A stretch of 64,000 nt of DNA from Pedobacter faecalis (GTDB lineage: Bacteria; Bacteroidota; Bacteroidia; Sphingobacteriales; Sphingobacteriaceae), in the NCBI RefSeq assembly GCF_030182585.1, contig NZ_JARXOW010000001.1, positions 1,054,001 through 1,118,000 of the forward strand. Direction: 5' to 3'. The translations under genes were made by a program, and so were the position numbers. Below are positions 8,741 to 17,887 of the stretch, one piece after another. The notes under the pieces are model-generated. The model saw nothing but the letters and a program-made list of their open reading frames with translations. It did no database searches and was not told the DNA's origin. How positions within the stretch are numbered: position 1 is the first letter of the stretch; each line of letters begins with the position of its first letter.

Positions 8741-9556
8741 TTATTTGATCAGTGCATTCTTCTCTTTTGTGAAATGCTTAAATACCAATCCATCGGCCAC
8801 ACCGGGCAACAGTTTATTAAGCCATACCGTTAATTTGCCCTGACGGGTCATGACCAGGGTGCGTTTCCGCGCAGCTATCCCCTCGGCAATCCGGTGGGCA
8901 ACTTCTTCGGCACTCATCATTTTTTCTTCTTCCATACTGGTTTCCCCGTGTGCCGCACCATCTTTAGCAAGTGCTGCTACACGAATGTTAGAAGCCGTAA
9001 ACCCCGGGCAAGCCACCATGACATGTACTCCGCTGTGCAGTAATTCCGTCCGCAGCGATTCCATAAATCCATTCATGGCAAACTTGGAGGCAGAATATCC
9101 TGTGCGACCAGGCAAACCCCTATAACCTGCAATGGAAGAAACCCCCACTACGGTCCCCTTGCTCTTCAGCAATTCTGGCAGGGCATATTTTGTGCAGTAT
9201 ACCGTTCCCCAGAAGTTCACATCCATCAGGTTTTTGAGCACGGAGAGGTCGGTCTCGTTAAACAAGGCCCGCATGGATAAGCCCGCATTATTCAGCAGAA
9301 TATCGACGCCCCCAAAGGTATCTATAGCCTGCGCGATAACCGCACGGCAGTCTTCCTCGCGACTCACATCGGCCTGCACTGCCAGCGCCTTGATGTCGTA
9401 TGCCTTTTGCAGTTGGGCCGTAATTTCACATAAGGTGACATATTGCCGTGCAGCAAGCACGAGGTTGGCTCCCCGCCTGGCAAACTCCTCGGCACAAGCT
9501 TTCCCGATGCCCGAGGAAGCGCCGGTAATGACAACGACTTTATCTCTGAAATTCAT
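8741..9556 (-). CDS. Short-chain dehydrogenase/reductase (SDR)
   Basis: Cytoplasmic NAD(P)-dependent oxidoreductase with a classical SDR layout in 271 residues. It has the cofactor loop TGASSGIGKA at about 11, NNAG, a catalytic Ser in VVGVSSIAGYRG and the YSASK motif. The C-terminal segment with a short hydrophobic end (KLTVWLNKLLPGVADGLVF) is typical of SDR proteins annotated as 11-beta-HSD-like or DltE-like. The substrate is unknown. Its ATG is 3 nt after the recR stop, so the two are probably cotranscribed. Confidence 0.85.
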   Translation of the reverse strand: MNFRDKVVVITGASSGIGKACAEEFARRGANLVLAARQYVTLCEITAQLQKAYDIKALAVQADVSREEDCRAVIAQAIDTFGGVDILLNNAGLSMRALFNETDLSVLKNLMDVNFWGTVYCTKYALPELLKSKGTVVGVSSIAGYRGLPGRTGYSASKFAMNGFMESLRTELLHSGVHVMVACPGFTASNIRVAALAKDGAAHGETSMEEEKMMSAEEVAHRIAEGIAARKRTLVMTRQGKLTVWLNKLLPGVADGLVFKHFTKEKNALIK

Positions 9557-9559
9557 GTG

Positions 9560-10177
9560 CTATTTTATGATTGAGCTTTCGTAAGGAACTCTGGTTATAA
9601 TGGACCTTCCAAGGGTGATTTCATCGGCATACTCCAGTTCACCCCCAAAGGCAATGCCGCGTGCAATGGTGGTGATCGGTATCTGAAAATCTTTGAGACG
9701 TTTATAGAGGTAAAATAATGTCGTATCACCCTCCATGGTGGCGCTCAGTGCCAGAATGACCTCCTTTACCTGCGTGGTGGCAACCCGCTGCACCAGACTG
9801 TCGATATACAGATCTGAGGGACCGATCCCGTCCATCGGCGATATTAACCCACCAAGCACATGATATACACCGAAGTACTGAGCGGTATTTTCAATAGCCA
9901 TCACATCACGCGTATCTTCCACCACGCAAATGATCTCCTTATCGCGTTTTGCTGAGGCACAGATCTCACAAACCTGCTGATCAGCTATGTTGTGACAGAT
10001 ACTGCAGTTCTTAATTTCGTTCTTCAGCTTAATGATCGAGTTACCAAACCGCATCACTTCTGCCTGTTCGCGGCCCAGCAAATGCAGCACCAGCCGCAAT
10101 GCAGTTTTTTGTCCGACCCCAGGAAGTTTGGCAAATTCAGCTACAGTGTCTTCGAGCAGCTTTGAAGAAAAGTTCAT
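9560..10177 (-). CDS. recR: Recombination mediator RecR
   Basis: Works with RecO/RecF to load RecA on gapped DNA. The 205 residues contain an N-terminal helix-hairpin-helix (LPGVGQKTALRLVLHLL), a four-Cys zinc finger (CSICHNIADQQVCEIC) and a Toprim domain (ICVVEDTRDVMAIENT through LSATMEGDTT). The length is normal. TAAGTTTG at 10182-10189 lies only 4 nt before the ATG, which suggests a leaderless or nearly leaderless message. Confidence 0.95.
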   Translation of the reverse strand: MNFSSKLLEDTVAEFAKLPGVGQKTALRLVLHLLGREQAEVMRFGNSIIKLKNEIKNCSICHNIADQQVCEICASAKRDKEIICVVEDTRDVMAIENTAQYFGVYHVLGGLISPMDGIGPSDLYIDSLVQRVATTQVKEVILALSATMEGDTTLFYLYKRLKDFQIPITTIARGIAFGGELEYADEITLGRSIITRVPYESSIIK

Positions 10178-10249
10178 ACCACAAACTTAGGGAAAAACTA
10201 CTCAAGTAAAACAGCTTTTTATTACATTTAGCGCTCAACCAGAGGTATT

Positions 10250-11758
10250 ATGAGTCCAGCTATTCTCCTGTCTTTCTTAATCGGCTATTTCCTGCTGCTC
10301 ATTGTGGTCGCGTTTGTGACATCAAAAAAGTCGTCGGACAATGCGGCTTTTTTTATTGCCAACAGGAACTCTAAATGGTACCTGGTAGCCTTTGGTATGA
10401 TTGGTACAGCGCTCTCTGGCGTAACCTTTATTTCCGTTCCCGGTGAAGTCGGTGCACCGGCGGGGAATCAGTTCCAGTATTTCCAGTTTATACTGGGCAA
10501 TGCTGTCGGTTTCATTATCATCGCGACGGTATTACTCCCATTATATTACCGGATGCGGCTCACGTCGATTTACGGCTACATTGAGCAGCGCCTTGGCTTT
10601 TACAGTTATAAATCTGCCGCATTTATTTTCCTGGTAAGTCGGACGATCGGATCGGCTTTTCGCCTGTACCTGGTTGTTATTGTGCTTCAGCGATTTATAT
10701 TTGACAGTTATGGCATCCCGTTTTGGGTAACCGTGCTCATCTCCCTGCTCCTGATCTGGTCGTACACCTTTAAAGGTGGCCTTAAAACCATCATCATTAC
10801 CGATACGCTTCAGACCTTCTTTCTGGTCACCTCGGTATTCCTGACCATTTATTTCATTTGCAGCAGTCTGGGACTCAGCGTACCTGAAGCGTTTGAAACG
10901 ATAAAAAACAGCGGCTATTCGAAGATTTTCTTTTTTGAGGACTTCAGCACCAGCGGCTTCCATTTCAGCAAAGCCTTTATCGGCGGGGTATTTGTTACCA
11001 TCGCTATGACAGGGCTCGATCAGGATCTGATGCAAAAAAACCTGAGTATGGCTACGATCAAGGAGGCGCAGAAGAATATGTTTACATTTACCGGGATATT
11101 TGTGGTCCTCAACATTTTTTTCCTGAGCGTAGGGGCATTGCTTTATGTATATGCGGCTAAAAATGGCATTGAGATCCCGCTTGACCATGTAACCGGCAAG
11201 CCGCGCACAGACTTTCTGTTCCCGGAGATTGCCCTGAATCATCTGACCATGGTGCCCGCTATTATCTTTATGCTTGGTTTGACGGCGGCGACTTTTGCGA
11301 CGACTGATTCGGCACTAACGGCACTGACTACCTCGTTTTGTGTAGACTTCCTGAATATGGATAAGGCTAAAGATGTAAACTCAAAATCGGCCGTAAACAA
11401 AAGACACGTGGTGCATGTTGTATTTTCGCTGCTGATGTTCCTGGTGATTATTGTATTCAACTCGATTAACGATCAGTCGGTAGTAGCCGGAATTTTCCGT
11501 GTGGCGTCGTATACGTACGGACCGCTCCTGGGTCTTTACAGCTTTGGCTTGTTTGTGAGAAACCGGGGCGTGAATGACAAACTTGTGCCGCTGATCTGCC
11601 TGTTGTCGCCCGCCCTGTGCTATGTGCTGAACGATCATTCGGCCAGCCTGCTGGGCGGGTATAAATTTAGTGTTGAACTGATCCTGGTAAACGGGCTGAT
11701 CACCTTCGCGGGACTATTGCTGATCAGCCATAAAACGACGCAGCAAACTAAATTTTAG
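10250..11758 (+). CDS. Sodium:solute symporter (SSS/SLC5 family)
   Basis: Inner-membrane Na+-coupled transporter of 502 residues with about 13 hydrophobic segments. The SSS features are NRNSKWYLVAFGMIGTALSG after the first membrane segment and the GLTAATFATTDSALTAL region, where the Ser/Asp-rich helix usually contributes to the sodium site. Substrate cannot be told from the sequence; the family includes sugar, sialic acid, proline and iodide carriers. It is alone on its strand and divergent from recR. No catabolic genes lie beside it to suggest a substrate. Confidence 0.88.
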   Translation: MSPAILLSFLIGYFLLLIVVAFVTSKKSSDNAAFFIANRNSKWYLVAFGMIGTALSGVTFISVPGEVGAPAGNQFQYFQFILGNAVGFIIIATVLLPLYYRMRLTSIYGYIEQRLGFYSYKSAAFIFLVSRTIGSAFRLYLVVIVLQRFIFDSYGIPFWVTVLISLLLIWSYTFKGGLKTIIITDTLQTFFLVTSVFLTIYFICSSLGLSVPEAFETIKNSGYSKIFFFEDFSTSGFHFSKAFIGGVFVTIAMTGLDQDLMQKNLSMATIKEAQKNMFTFTGIFVVLNIFFLSVGALLYVYAAKNGIEIPLDHVTGKPRTDFLFPEIALNHLTMVPAIIFMLGLTAATFATTDSALTALTTSFCVDFLNMDKAKDVNSKSAVNKRHVVHVVFSLLMFLVIIVFNSINDQSVVAGIFRVASYTYGPLLGLYSFGLFVRNRGVNDKLVPLICLLSPALCYVLNDHSASLLGGYKFSVELILVNGLITFAGLLLISHKTTQQTKF

Positions 11759-11792
11759 ATAGGATGAGCTTTTAAAACAATCAAAGATACAG

Positions 11793-12500
11793 ATGACGAG
11801 CGAAGAGAAAATAAGAAGTGCTTTCGAAAATAAGGACTGGCAGGAAATTAAAGTAACCGATTCCTGGCAGATCTTTAAAGTTATGGCAGAGTTCGTGGAT
11901 GGCTTTGAAAAACTGGCGAAGATTGGCCCGTGTGTCTCTATTTTTGGATCTGCGCGAACAGCGGAAACCAATCCGTATTACGAAATTGCCGTGGAATGCG
12001 GACGGCTGCTTACTGAGCGGGGTTACGGGGTGATTACGGGGGGCGGACCAGGTATTATGGAAGCCGGAAATAAGGGTGCTCACATGAACGGGGGCAAATC
12101 GGTAGGCCTGAACATCGAACTGCCTTTTGAGCAGTTTCACAACAAATACATCGACCATAACAAGCTTCTGGAGTTTGACTACTTTTTTGTCAGGAAGGTC
12201 ATGTTCATGAAATATTCGCAGGGCTTCATTGTACTGCCGGGCGGTATGGGCACGATGGACGAACTTTTTGAGGCGATCACTTTGATACAAACCGAAAAGA
12301 TTGCCCGTTTTCCGATTGTGCTGATAGGCAAAGACTACTGGGGCGGGCTCATCGACTGGATTAAAAATACCATGCTCAAAAAGGAACATAATATCCATGA
12401 GGAAGATTTAAACCTGTTTAGACTGGTAGATACGGCCGAAGAAGCCACGGAACATATTTTCCGCTTCTACGACAAGTATGTACTTAAACCGAACTTCTAG
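11793..12500 (+). CDS. LOG-family Rossmann protein (TIGR00730)
   Basis: Probable nucleotide 5'-monophosphate phosphoribohydrolase of the LOG (Lonely Guy) type, which in studied members releases the base from AMP or cytokinin nucleotides. The family motif PGGMGTMDELFEA is at about residue 149, with GGGPGIMEAGNKGA at about 77 and an N-terminal SIFGSARTA strand. At 235 residues it has a longer N-terminal helix than plant LOG. It is cytoplasmic and ends 6 nt before the convergent DUF502 gene. The cellular role in Bacteroidota is not established. Confidence 0.85.
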   Translation: MTSEEKIRSAFENKDWQEIKVTDSWQIFKVMAEFVDGFEKLAKIGPCVSIFGSARTAETNPYYEIAVECGRLLTERGYGVITGGGPGIMEAGNKGAHMNGGKSVGLNIELPFEQFHNKYIDHNKLLEFDYFFVRKVMFMKYSQGFIVLPGGMGTMDELFEAITLIQTEKIARFPIVLIGKDYWGGLIDWIKNTMLKKEHNIHEEDLNLFRLVDTAEEATEHIFRFYDKYVLKPNF

Positions 12501-12506
12501 GAGGAT

Positions 12507-13097
12507 CTAAAGCTGTGTAACGCCGCCCGAGACAACGAGTTTCATGGCATCTGCTGCGCTCATGTTGAGCGGTTTAATGCGCTCGTGTTTTACCACGTAC
12601 ACCTGACCGGCAAAAGAATAGGAGAACGGAAAATAGACCACAGATTCGCCAGGCAAGTCTATCCGGGTAAGGTCTGACTGTGTAAGAAAACCAATGCGCT
12701 TCATCTCGCCTTCTACCTCAACCAGTACCGGGTTGTTGAACTTCTTCTCATCACCAACGAAAGCCTCGGTAAGGTCTTTTATGGAAGAATAGATGAATTT
12801 AAGAACCGGAAGCCGGTCGAGCGCCTTCTGGAACCAGTTGTACATGGGTTCGGTAACAAAATAAGTTACGAATATACCGGCAAGAACGATGAGTGAGATC
12901 ACTAGCGCCAAACCCAGACCAGGGATGTTCCTGCTCTCCCCGGTTTGCGGATCTACACCTAGTATATTATTGATGTTTAACCAGCTGTCTACCGTTGTAA
13001 CTGCGCCTACAACGATAAAAATACTGATGGCTATAGGTAATACAATCAGGAGGCCTTTAATAAAGTAGTTAAGCAACGCCCTGCCAATTCTGTTCAT
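12507..13097 (-). CDS. DUF502 membrane protein
   Basis: Unknown-function inner-membrane protein of 196 residues. Two hydrophobic segments lie at about 11-31 (LNYFIKGLLIVLPIAISIFIV) and 56-80, followed by a conserved soluble part (GFLTQSDL, PGESVVYFPFSYSFAGQVY). The last two motifs and the length fit DUF502. It follows murF-alr by 20 nt on the same strand, so it may be cotranscribed, but TAAGTTTG at 13102-13109 just 4 nt before its ATG suggests an own promoter. Confidence 0.85.
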   Translation of the reverse strand: MNRIGRALLNYFIKGLLIVLPIAISIFIVVGAVTTVDSWLNINNILGVDPQTGESRNIPGLGLALVISLIVLAGIFVTYFVTEPMYNWFQKALDRLPVLKFIYSSIKDLTEAFVGDEKKFNNPVLVEVEGEMKRIGFLTQSDLTRIDLPGESVVYFPFSYSFAGQVYVVKHERIKPLNMSAADAMKLVVSGGVTQL

Positions 13098-13117
13098 ACT
13101 GCAAACTTAGACAAAAT

Positions 13118-15577
13118 TTAATCGTAAAAATACACCCGTTTAACCCTTTGGGAGATATTGGTGAGTATTTCGTAGGGGATGGTATCAATTTGTCTGGCAA
13201 GTTCGGCAATGGTTAGCGTACCATTGAAGACAATGACTTCATCGCCGGTTTTTACATCCAAACCGGTGACGTCGAGCATACACATATCCATACAGATAAC
13301 CCCTACCGTTGGTACAAGCTTATTGTTGACCAGCATACGCCCTACCCCGTTGCCAAACCTGCGGCTGTAGCCATCCGCATAACCAATCTTTACCGTGGCA
13401 ATTGTTCCCCCATCTTTAAGCATGCCCTTTCTGCTATAACCTACCGTCTCGTTAGGCTTGATATGCTTGAGCTGCGTAATGGTCGTTTTTAGCACGGCCA
13501 CGGTTTGCAGTCCGCGATTATGCGGAACGCCGGCGTCAAATCCGTACAGACCGATACCCAGCCTCACCATATCCAGTTGCGCATCGGGATGCCGCGACAC
13601 ACCAGAGGTATTGGCGATATGCCGGATAAAACCATAGCCTAGTTCATTGCTGATCTGATCGGCCATTGCCGTAAATCTCGCCAGCTGATGTGCGGTAAAT
13701 TCGTCATGTTGAGCGTCGTCGCTCGCCACAAGATGAGAGAACACGGAGACAACTTTGACTTTGGGTATTTCTTTAAGTATGGCGAAGAGCTCCGGCAGAT
13801 CGGGCTCCTCGAAACCAAGCCGGTGCATTCCTGTATCCATCTTCAGGTGCATCGGATAATCGCGTACATGATCTTCCAGCGCACCGGCGAACTGCCTGAG
13901 AATATCGGCATTGTATATTTCAGGCTCTAGCTTGTTTTTAACAATAGCCTCAAAACCTGAAGGCTCCGGGCTCATTACCATAATGGGCATGGTTATGCCT
14001 GCCTTTCGCAACGAAACGCCTTCATCGGTATAAGCCACAGCTAAATAATTGACCTTATGGTACTGCAAGAGGTTGGCAATTTCAAAACTGCCGCTGCCAT
14101 AAGAGAAAGCCTTAACCATGGCCATTACCTTAACCCCGGGTTTAAGTTTGTTGCGGTAAAACTGCAGGTTGCTGGCCAAGGCGCTAAGGTCGATTTCCAA
14201 AACGGTATCGTGTATCTTTTGAGTCAGGAGTTTACTGATCCGTTCAAACTCAAACTTACGTGCGCCTTTTACAAGTATGGTTTCATTGTTAAAGTGCAAT
14301 GCAGGCAGGTTATCGATCAGGTCCTGCGTACTGTCAAAGAAGACAGCTTCCATGTCAAAGAATTCTTTGGCAGCGCTGATATGTGGCCCCACGCCGATAA
14401 GCCTGTTAAGTTCCTTTTGCTTCACCAACGCGGCAATTTCGCGGTACAGCACTTCGTCAGTCTTGCCCGTCTCAACGAGATCTGACAAGATCAGCGTACG
14501 CACGGGATGCTGGTTCTGAAGGTTCAGAAAATCGAGGGCGATGGCCAGAGAAGACACATCGGCACTGTAAGAGTCGTCGATAATAGAGCAATGGTTGATC
14601 CCCGTTTTCAGCTCCAGTCGCATGCCCACCAGCGCAAGTTTCTCGAGACGAAGGTCGGCCTCTTTAGGATCGTAGCCCAGCGCCAGCAAGGTTGCCCAGC
14701 AGATGATCCCGTTTTCCAACGAAGCCTTGTCGCGAAAAGGGATCAGGCATTCAATCTCCACGCCTTTGTAGCGGCCACGCACATAAGTCCGCCCCTCAAT
14801 AGGCTCTACAAAAAGAATCTCCAGGTCCGCTTTCTGGCGATAGCTCCAGGAGAACTTCTTGTCGCCCGGCAGTTCTGCCTCGCTTACATCCTCAATATGT
14901 TCAGGGCAGTATATAAAAACCTTGGATTTGCTAAACAGCTTGAGCTTCTCGAGTAGTTTTTCCCTTTTGGACAAAAAACCTTCGGCATGTGCCTCGCCTA
15001 TATTGGTGAGTACACCGATGGTGGGCGCAATGATGTCGGCAAGGCTGTCCATTTCGCCCGCTTTTGAAATGCCTGCTTCAAATATGCCCAGGTTATGCTC
15101 CGTCCCTATTTGCCATACCGAAAGCGGCACACCGATCTGAGAATTAAAACTCTTGGGACTGCGTACTATGGTATAATCGGCCGCGAGTAACTGATACAGC
15201 CATTCTTTTACGATGGTTTTGCCGTTGCTGCCGGTAATGGCCAGCACCTCCAAGTCATATTGTGCCCTGTTATATTTACCCAGAGCCTGCAAGGCCTCCA
15301 GCGTATCGGCTACCAGCAATACGTTTGCGTCGGCAAAGGCCGACAAATACTGTTCATCACTTATTACAAAATTCCGGATACCCTCGTTGTAAGCATCCTG
15401 CATGAATTCATGACCGTCGCGTTTACCTTTGATAGCGAAAAAGAGTGATTCTTCCGGATCGATGATACTCCGGCTATCGATGACAAGTCTGCTTATTCCA
15501 GCATCAAAACGTTCATTAAATGACCTTGGCGATAAGATGCGGGCAATTTGTTTTATACGATAAAGGGCATGGCTCAT
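13118..15577 (-). CDS. murF-alr: MurF-alanine racemase fusion
   Basis: Bifunctional peptidoglycan precursor enzyme of 819 residues. Residues about 1-450 are MurF, which adds D-Ala-D-Ala to UDP-MurNAc-tripeptide. It has the MurF N-terminal uridine-binding domain, the ATP loop ITGSNGKT and the INGEAH-like NIGEAHAEGF block. Residues about 455-819 are a fold-type III alanine racemase making D-Ala, with the PLP Lys489 in MVKAFSYGSG and the catalytic Tyr in VKIGYADGYSRRFG. The fusion couples D-Ala production to its use and is known from Bacteroidota. No frameshift is seen at the junction. Alone in its transcription unit except for possible readthrough into DUF502. Confidence 0.95.
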   Translation of the reverse strand: MSHALYRIKQIARILSPRSFNERFDAGISRLVIDSRSIIDPEESLFFAIKGKRDGHEFMQDAYNEGIRNFVISDEQYLSAFADANVLLVADTLEALQALGKYNRAQYDLEVLAITGSNGKTIVKEWLYQLLAADYTIVRSPKSFNSQIGVPLSVWQIGTEHNLGIFEAGISKAGEMDSLADIIAPTIGVLTNIGEAHAEGFLSKREKLLEKLKLFSKSKVFIYCPEHIEDVSEAELPGDKKFSWSYRQKADLEILFVEPIEGRTYVRGRYKGVEIECLIPFRDKASLENGIICWATLLALGYDPKEADLRLEKLALVGMRLELKTGINHCSIIDDSYSADVSSLAIALDFLNLQNQHPVRTLILSDLVETGKTDEVLYREIAALVKQKELNRLIGVGPHISAAKEFFDMEAVFFDSTQDLIDNLPALHFNNETILVKGARKFEFERISKLLTQKIHDTVLEIDLSALASNLQFYRNKLKPGVKVMAMVKAFSYGSGSFEIANLLQYHKVNYLAVAYTDEGVSLRKAGITMPIMVMSPEPSGFEAIVKNKLEPEIYNADILRQFAGALEDHVRDYPMHLKMDTGMHRLGFEEPDLPELFAILKEIPKVKVVSVFSHLVASDDAQHDEFTAHQLARFTAMADQISNELGYGFIRHIANTSGVSRHPDAQLDMVRLGIGLYGFDAGVPHNRGLQTVAVLKTTITQLKHIKPNETVGYSRKGMLKDGGTIATVKIGYADGYSRRFGNGVGRMLVNNKLVPTVGVICMDMCMLDVTGLDVKTGDEVIVFNGTLTIAELARQIDTIPYEILTNISQRVKRVYFYD

Positions 15578-15595
15578 GAAGCCAAAACTAGCAAT

Positions 15596-16282
15596 TTAAA
15601 ACTGTATATCCGTAAACCACTTCTTGTAGATGGTCTGGTAAGTCCCGTTCTGCCGAAGCAGGTTGAGCGCGTCGTTAAACTCATCTTTCAGTTGCACGTC
15701 ACCCTTGCGCATGGCGATGGCGTAGTGTGAATCTGTTTCGGGCAGATACATACCCACCTTCAAACGTTTGTTCTTCTGGAGAAAGCCACCGGCTATAGGC
15801 GAATCGTCGATAAGTAAGTCTATTTTACCAGCCTGGAGCTTGCGGTAAAGCTCTTTGTTGGTTTCCGCATGCACCATATTATTGGATGGAAAGTTGGTAT
15901 GCACGTATTTCTCTGCTTCTGTGGCTTCACGGATACCGATGGTTTTATTGCGCAGGTCGTTTACACTCCTTATTTCGTCTTCCTGGTTCACCACCGCACA
16001 AAGACGGAAGTGCAGGTATGGATTGGTAAATTCAAGGATATGCAGTCGCGACTCAGTAACGGTTACCGCAGAACAAATAAGGTCAAGTTCCCCCTTAAAC
16101 AGCTTTTCGAGTATGGTTTGCCAGAGCGAAACTTCATAAACTACCTCAATGTTGAGCTGTTCTGTTATGGCTTTCATCAAATCCACCTCAAAACCTTCAA
16201 ATTTTTCTGAATTATAGTCAGAATGCATCGGAAAAGGAGCTGCAGAATCTAATCCGACCTTGAGTATTTTTTTTTGCGCCAT
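15596..16282 (-). CDS. Orphan solute-binding protein, cytoplasmic form
   Basis: Type-2 periplasmic binding-protein fold of the amino-acid (SBP_bac_3) family: KVGLDSAAPFPMHS at the N-terminus, GFEVDLMKAITEQLNIEV, DLICSAVTVTESR, and the closing NDALNLLRQNGTYQTIYKKWF. At 228 residues it is a complete domain, but it has no signal peptide, and an in-frame TAA shortly upstream rules out a longer start. No ABC transporter genes are near. It might be a cytoplasmic ligand sensor or enzyme-like derivative. Nine A in a row right after the start codon (bases 16267-16275) form a possible slippage tract. Confidence 0.7.
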   Translation of the reverse strand: MAQKKILKVGLDSAAPFPMHSDYNSEKFEGFEVDLMKAITEQLNIEVVYEVSLWQTILEKLFKGELDLICSAVTVTESRLHILEFTNPYLHFRLCAVVNQEDEIRSVNDLRNKTIGIREATEAEKYVHTNFPSNNMVHAETNKELYRKLQAGKIDLLIDDSPIAGGFLQKNKRLKVGMYLPETDSHYAIAMRKGDVQLKDEFNDALNLLRQNGTYQTIYKKWFTDIQF

Positions 16283-16438
16283 GATAATACGAGACTTTTA
16301 AGGCCTTGATGCAACAAAAGTATATATTTTAGGCATTTTTTACAGCATTTGAGCACCAAATGAAGCACAAAAACCAAATTTAAGGTTTTTTGACATGCAT
16401 TTACCGACCGATTGGTTTAATGAATACTTTTGCTTGAG

Positions 16439-16924
16439 ATGGAAGAAGAAAGAAAGAAACCTAAGCTAAGTAAGACGGCGGCCCTGGCGAAAGCGGAACA
16501 TTATTGTGCCTACCAGGAACGCTCTCAGCAGGAAGTGCGCGACAAATTATACGAATGGGGTTTGTATCCTACGGAGGTGGAGGAACTCATTTCTGATCTT
16601 ATTCAAACCAACTTCCTGAGTGAGGAGCGTTTTACCCAAGCTTATGTATCGGGCAAGCTCAGGATAAAGAAATGGGGGAAGATTAAAATTAAGCAAGGCC
16701 TGAAAATTAAGCGGGTTCCGGAGAAGATGATTCAAAATGCACTAAAAGCAATTGATATGGACGAATATATGGCCATCATATTGGAAGTAGCCAACAAAAA
16801 AAACGCACAAATAAGCGAAAAGGATCCCTTTAAACGCAGATTTAAACTCGTAAATTACCTTGCCGGCCGGGGCTTTGAAAATAATTTAATTTTAGATGTA
16901 CTGAAAAACAATAACTTACCATAA
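16439..16924 (+). CDS. recX: Regulatory protein RecX
   Basis: Small three-helix-repeat protein that modulates RecA filament activity. It contains the RecX signatures YCAYQERSQQEVRDKLYEWG and LIQTNFLSEERFTQAYVSGKLRIKKWGKIKIKQGL, and ends with GRGFENNLILDVLK. ATG at 16439 (161 residues) is chosen over a TTG three codons upstream. TACTTTTG at 16425-16432 is a likely -7 element 6 nt before the ATG, so the message may be nearly leaderless. recA is not in the window. Confidence 0.88.
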   Translation: MEEERKKPKLSKTAALAKAEHYCAYQERSQQEVRDKLYEWGLYPTEVEELISDLIQTNFLSEERFTQAYVSGKLRIKKWGKIKIKQGLKIKRVPEKMIQNALKAIDMDEYMAIILEVANKKNAQISEKDPFKRRFKLVNYLAGRGFENNLILDVLKNNNLP

Positions 16925-16951
16925 ACGCATATATTTTTTCTAAAAAATAAC

Positions 16952-16981
16952 TTGACAGCAATATAAAACTGTTTATATTTG
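16952..16981 (+). promoter_or_regulatory. Promoter of the tRNA pair
   Basis: TTG (16952-16954), 19 nt, then TATATTTG (16974-16981), a good match to the Bacteroidota consensus. The predicted start is about 65 nt upstream of tRNA-Gly. Confidence 0.6.
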
Positions 16982-17051
16982 CATTCCCAAACGGGACGAA
17001 CGGTAATAACCAGGAACGTTTGAAGCATCGGAGGATGCAAAATAACATAAT

Positions 17052-17124
<73 letters not shown>

Positions 17125-17126
17125 CT

Positions 17127-17153
17127 AAATGCCTTCACACTCTGAAGGCATTT
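17127..17153 (+). terminator. Hairpin between the two tRNAs
   Basis: A perfect 11-bp stem, AAATGCCTTCA with TGAAGGCATTT and a 5-nt loop, followed by AATTTTA. It may be a leaky terminator or a processing signal between tRNA-Gly and tRNA-Leu. Confidence 0.6.
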
Positions 17154-17175
17154 AATTTTAAAAGGTATTTCACCT

Positions 17176-17260
17176 GCTCGGATGGTGGAACTGGTAGACA
17201 CGCAGGACTTAAAATCCTGTGCCCTCAACAGGCGTGCGGGTTCGATTCCCGCTCCGAGTA
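17176..17260 (+). tRNA. tRNA-Leu (anticodon TAA)
   Basis: An 85-nt class II tRNA with a long variable arm (TGCCCTCAACAGGCGT). Acceptor GCTCGGA pairs with TCCGAGT, with a G-T first pair as in other bacterial Leu tRNAs. The anticodon stem AGGAC/ATCCT surrounds the TAA anticodon, and the T arm holds GGTTCGATTCC. Discriminator A. It is followed by an accessory patch, so it may mark an integration hotspot. Confidence 0.95.
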
Positions 17261-17279
17261 CAATCTAGGATTTTCATCT

Positions 17280-17311
17280 AAAAGCCCTTTTCTTTTCGAA
17301 AAAGGGCTTTT
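17280..17311 (+). terminator. Intrinsic terminator of the tRNA operon
   Basis: A perfect 12-bp stem, AAAAGCCCTTTT with AAAAGGGCTTTT, 8-nt loop, ending in a T-rich tract. Confidence 0.85.
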
Positions 17312-17362
17312 GTATTTTATTCCTGCTGTGTTATCTTTATGAACATTGTAAAAATAAATTAA

Positions 17363-17887
17363 ATGATAATTGATGCTCAAATCATTAGTCAGCCTTATTC
17401 AGGTGAGTTTTCTGAAAAAATATATGATAATGAAAGTCCCTGGAACTCTCAGAGTTGGTCATACATCAAATTTATAAATGACGATTACAGCGAATGGTGC
17501 GGACAATTTAGAGGATTTCCTCGTCAAGTTGCTATTTCTACAATCAATAACATAATTCTAGTACTGACATCAGACTACCTATTTCAACTTACTAGGGATT
17601 TAGCGAACCAAACTGAAATAGAAGATCAACCACAGTATCATTCCTTGGCATCTTCACCCAAAGGTGACTTCATTATCGCAGATTATTATCATATTGAAAA
17701 AATATCTACTAGTATATCAAATAAGAAACGTATTGATTGTGATATTGAAATGGATATGATTCAGTTTAAACAATGGAATAACTCCAAGCTTGAATTTACA
17801 TGTGATGAATTTTTAAATTGGGAACGACATTTAGTTATGGCTTATGATTGTAATACCGATAAAATTGAAATCATCGGCGAACAATAA
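17363..17887 (+). CDS. Hypothetical AT-rich protein
   Basis: A 174-residue soluble protein with no signal peptide or membrane segment. It is rich in Ile, Asp, Asn and aromatic residues. Short repeated strand-like blocks (QVAISTINNIILVLTSDYLF, YHSLASSPKGDFIIADYYHI) suggest a small beta-sheet or propeller-like protein. I do not recognise the family. Base composition is clearly more AT-rich than the housekeeping genes on either side, and it lies directly behind tRNA-Leu, which suggests recent acquisition. Immunity-type proteins often look like this, but no toxin partner is seen. Confidence 0.6.
   Translation: MIIDAQIISQPYSGEFSEKIYDNESPWNSQSWSYIKFINDDYSEWCGQFRGFPRQVAISTINNIILVLTSDYLFQLTRDLANQTEIEDQPQYHSLASSPKGDFIIADYYHIEKISTSISNKKRIDCDIEMDMIQFKQWNNSKLEFTCDEFLNWERHLVMAYDCNTDKIEIIGEQ

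Noticed and set aside
10541..11242. Long minus-strand frame (233 residues) opposite the symporter gene
   Set aside because: It is antisense to a well-supported gene, has a charged and irregular composition with no domain, and no promoter of its own; a shadow of the codon pattern.
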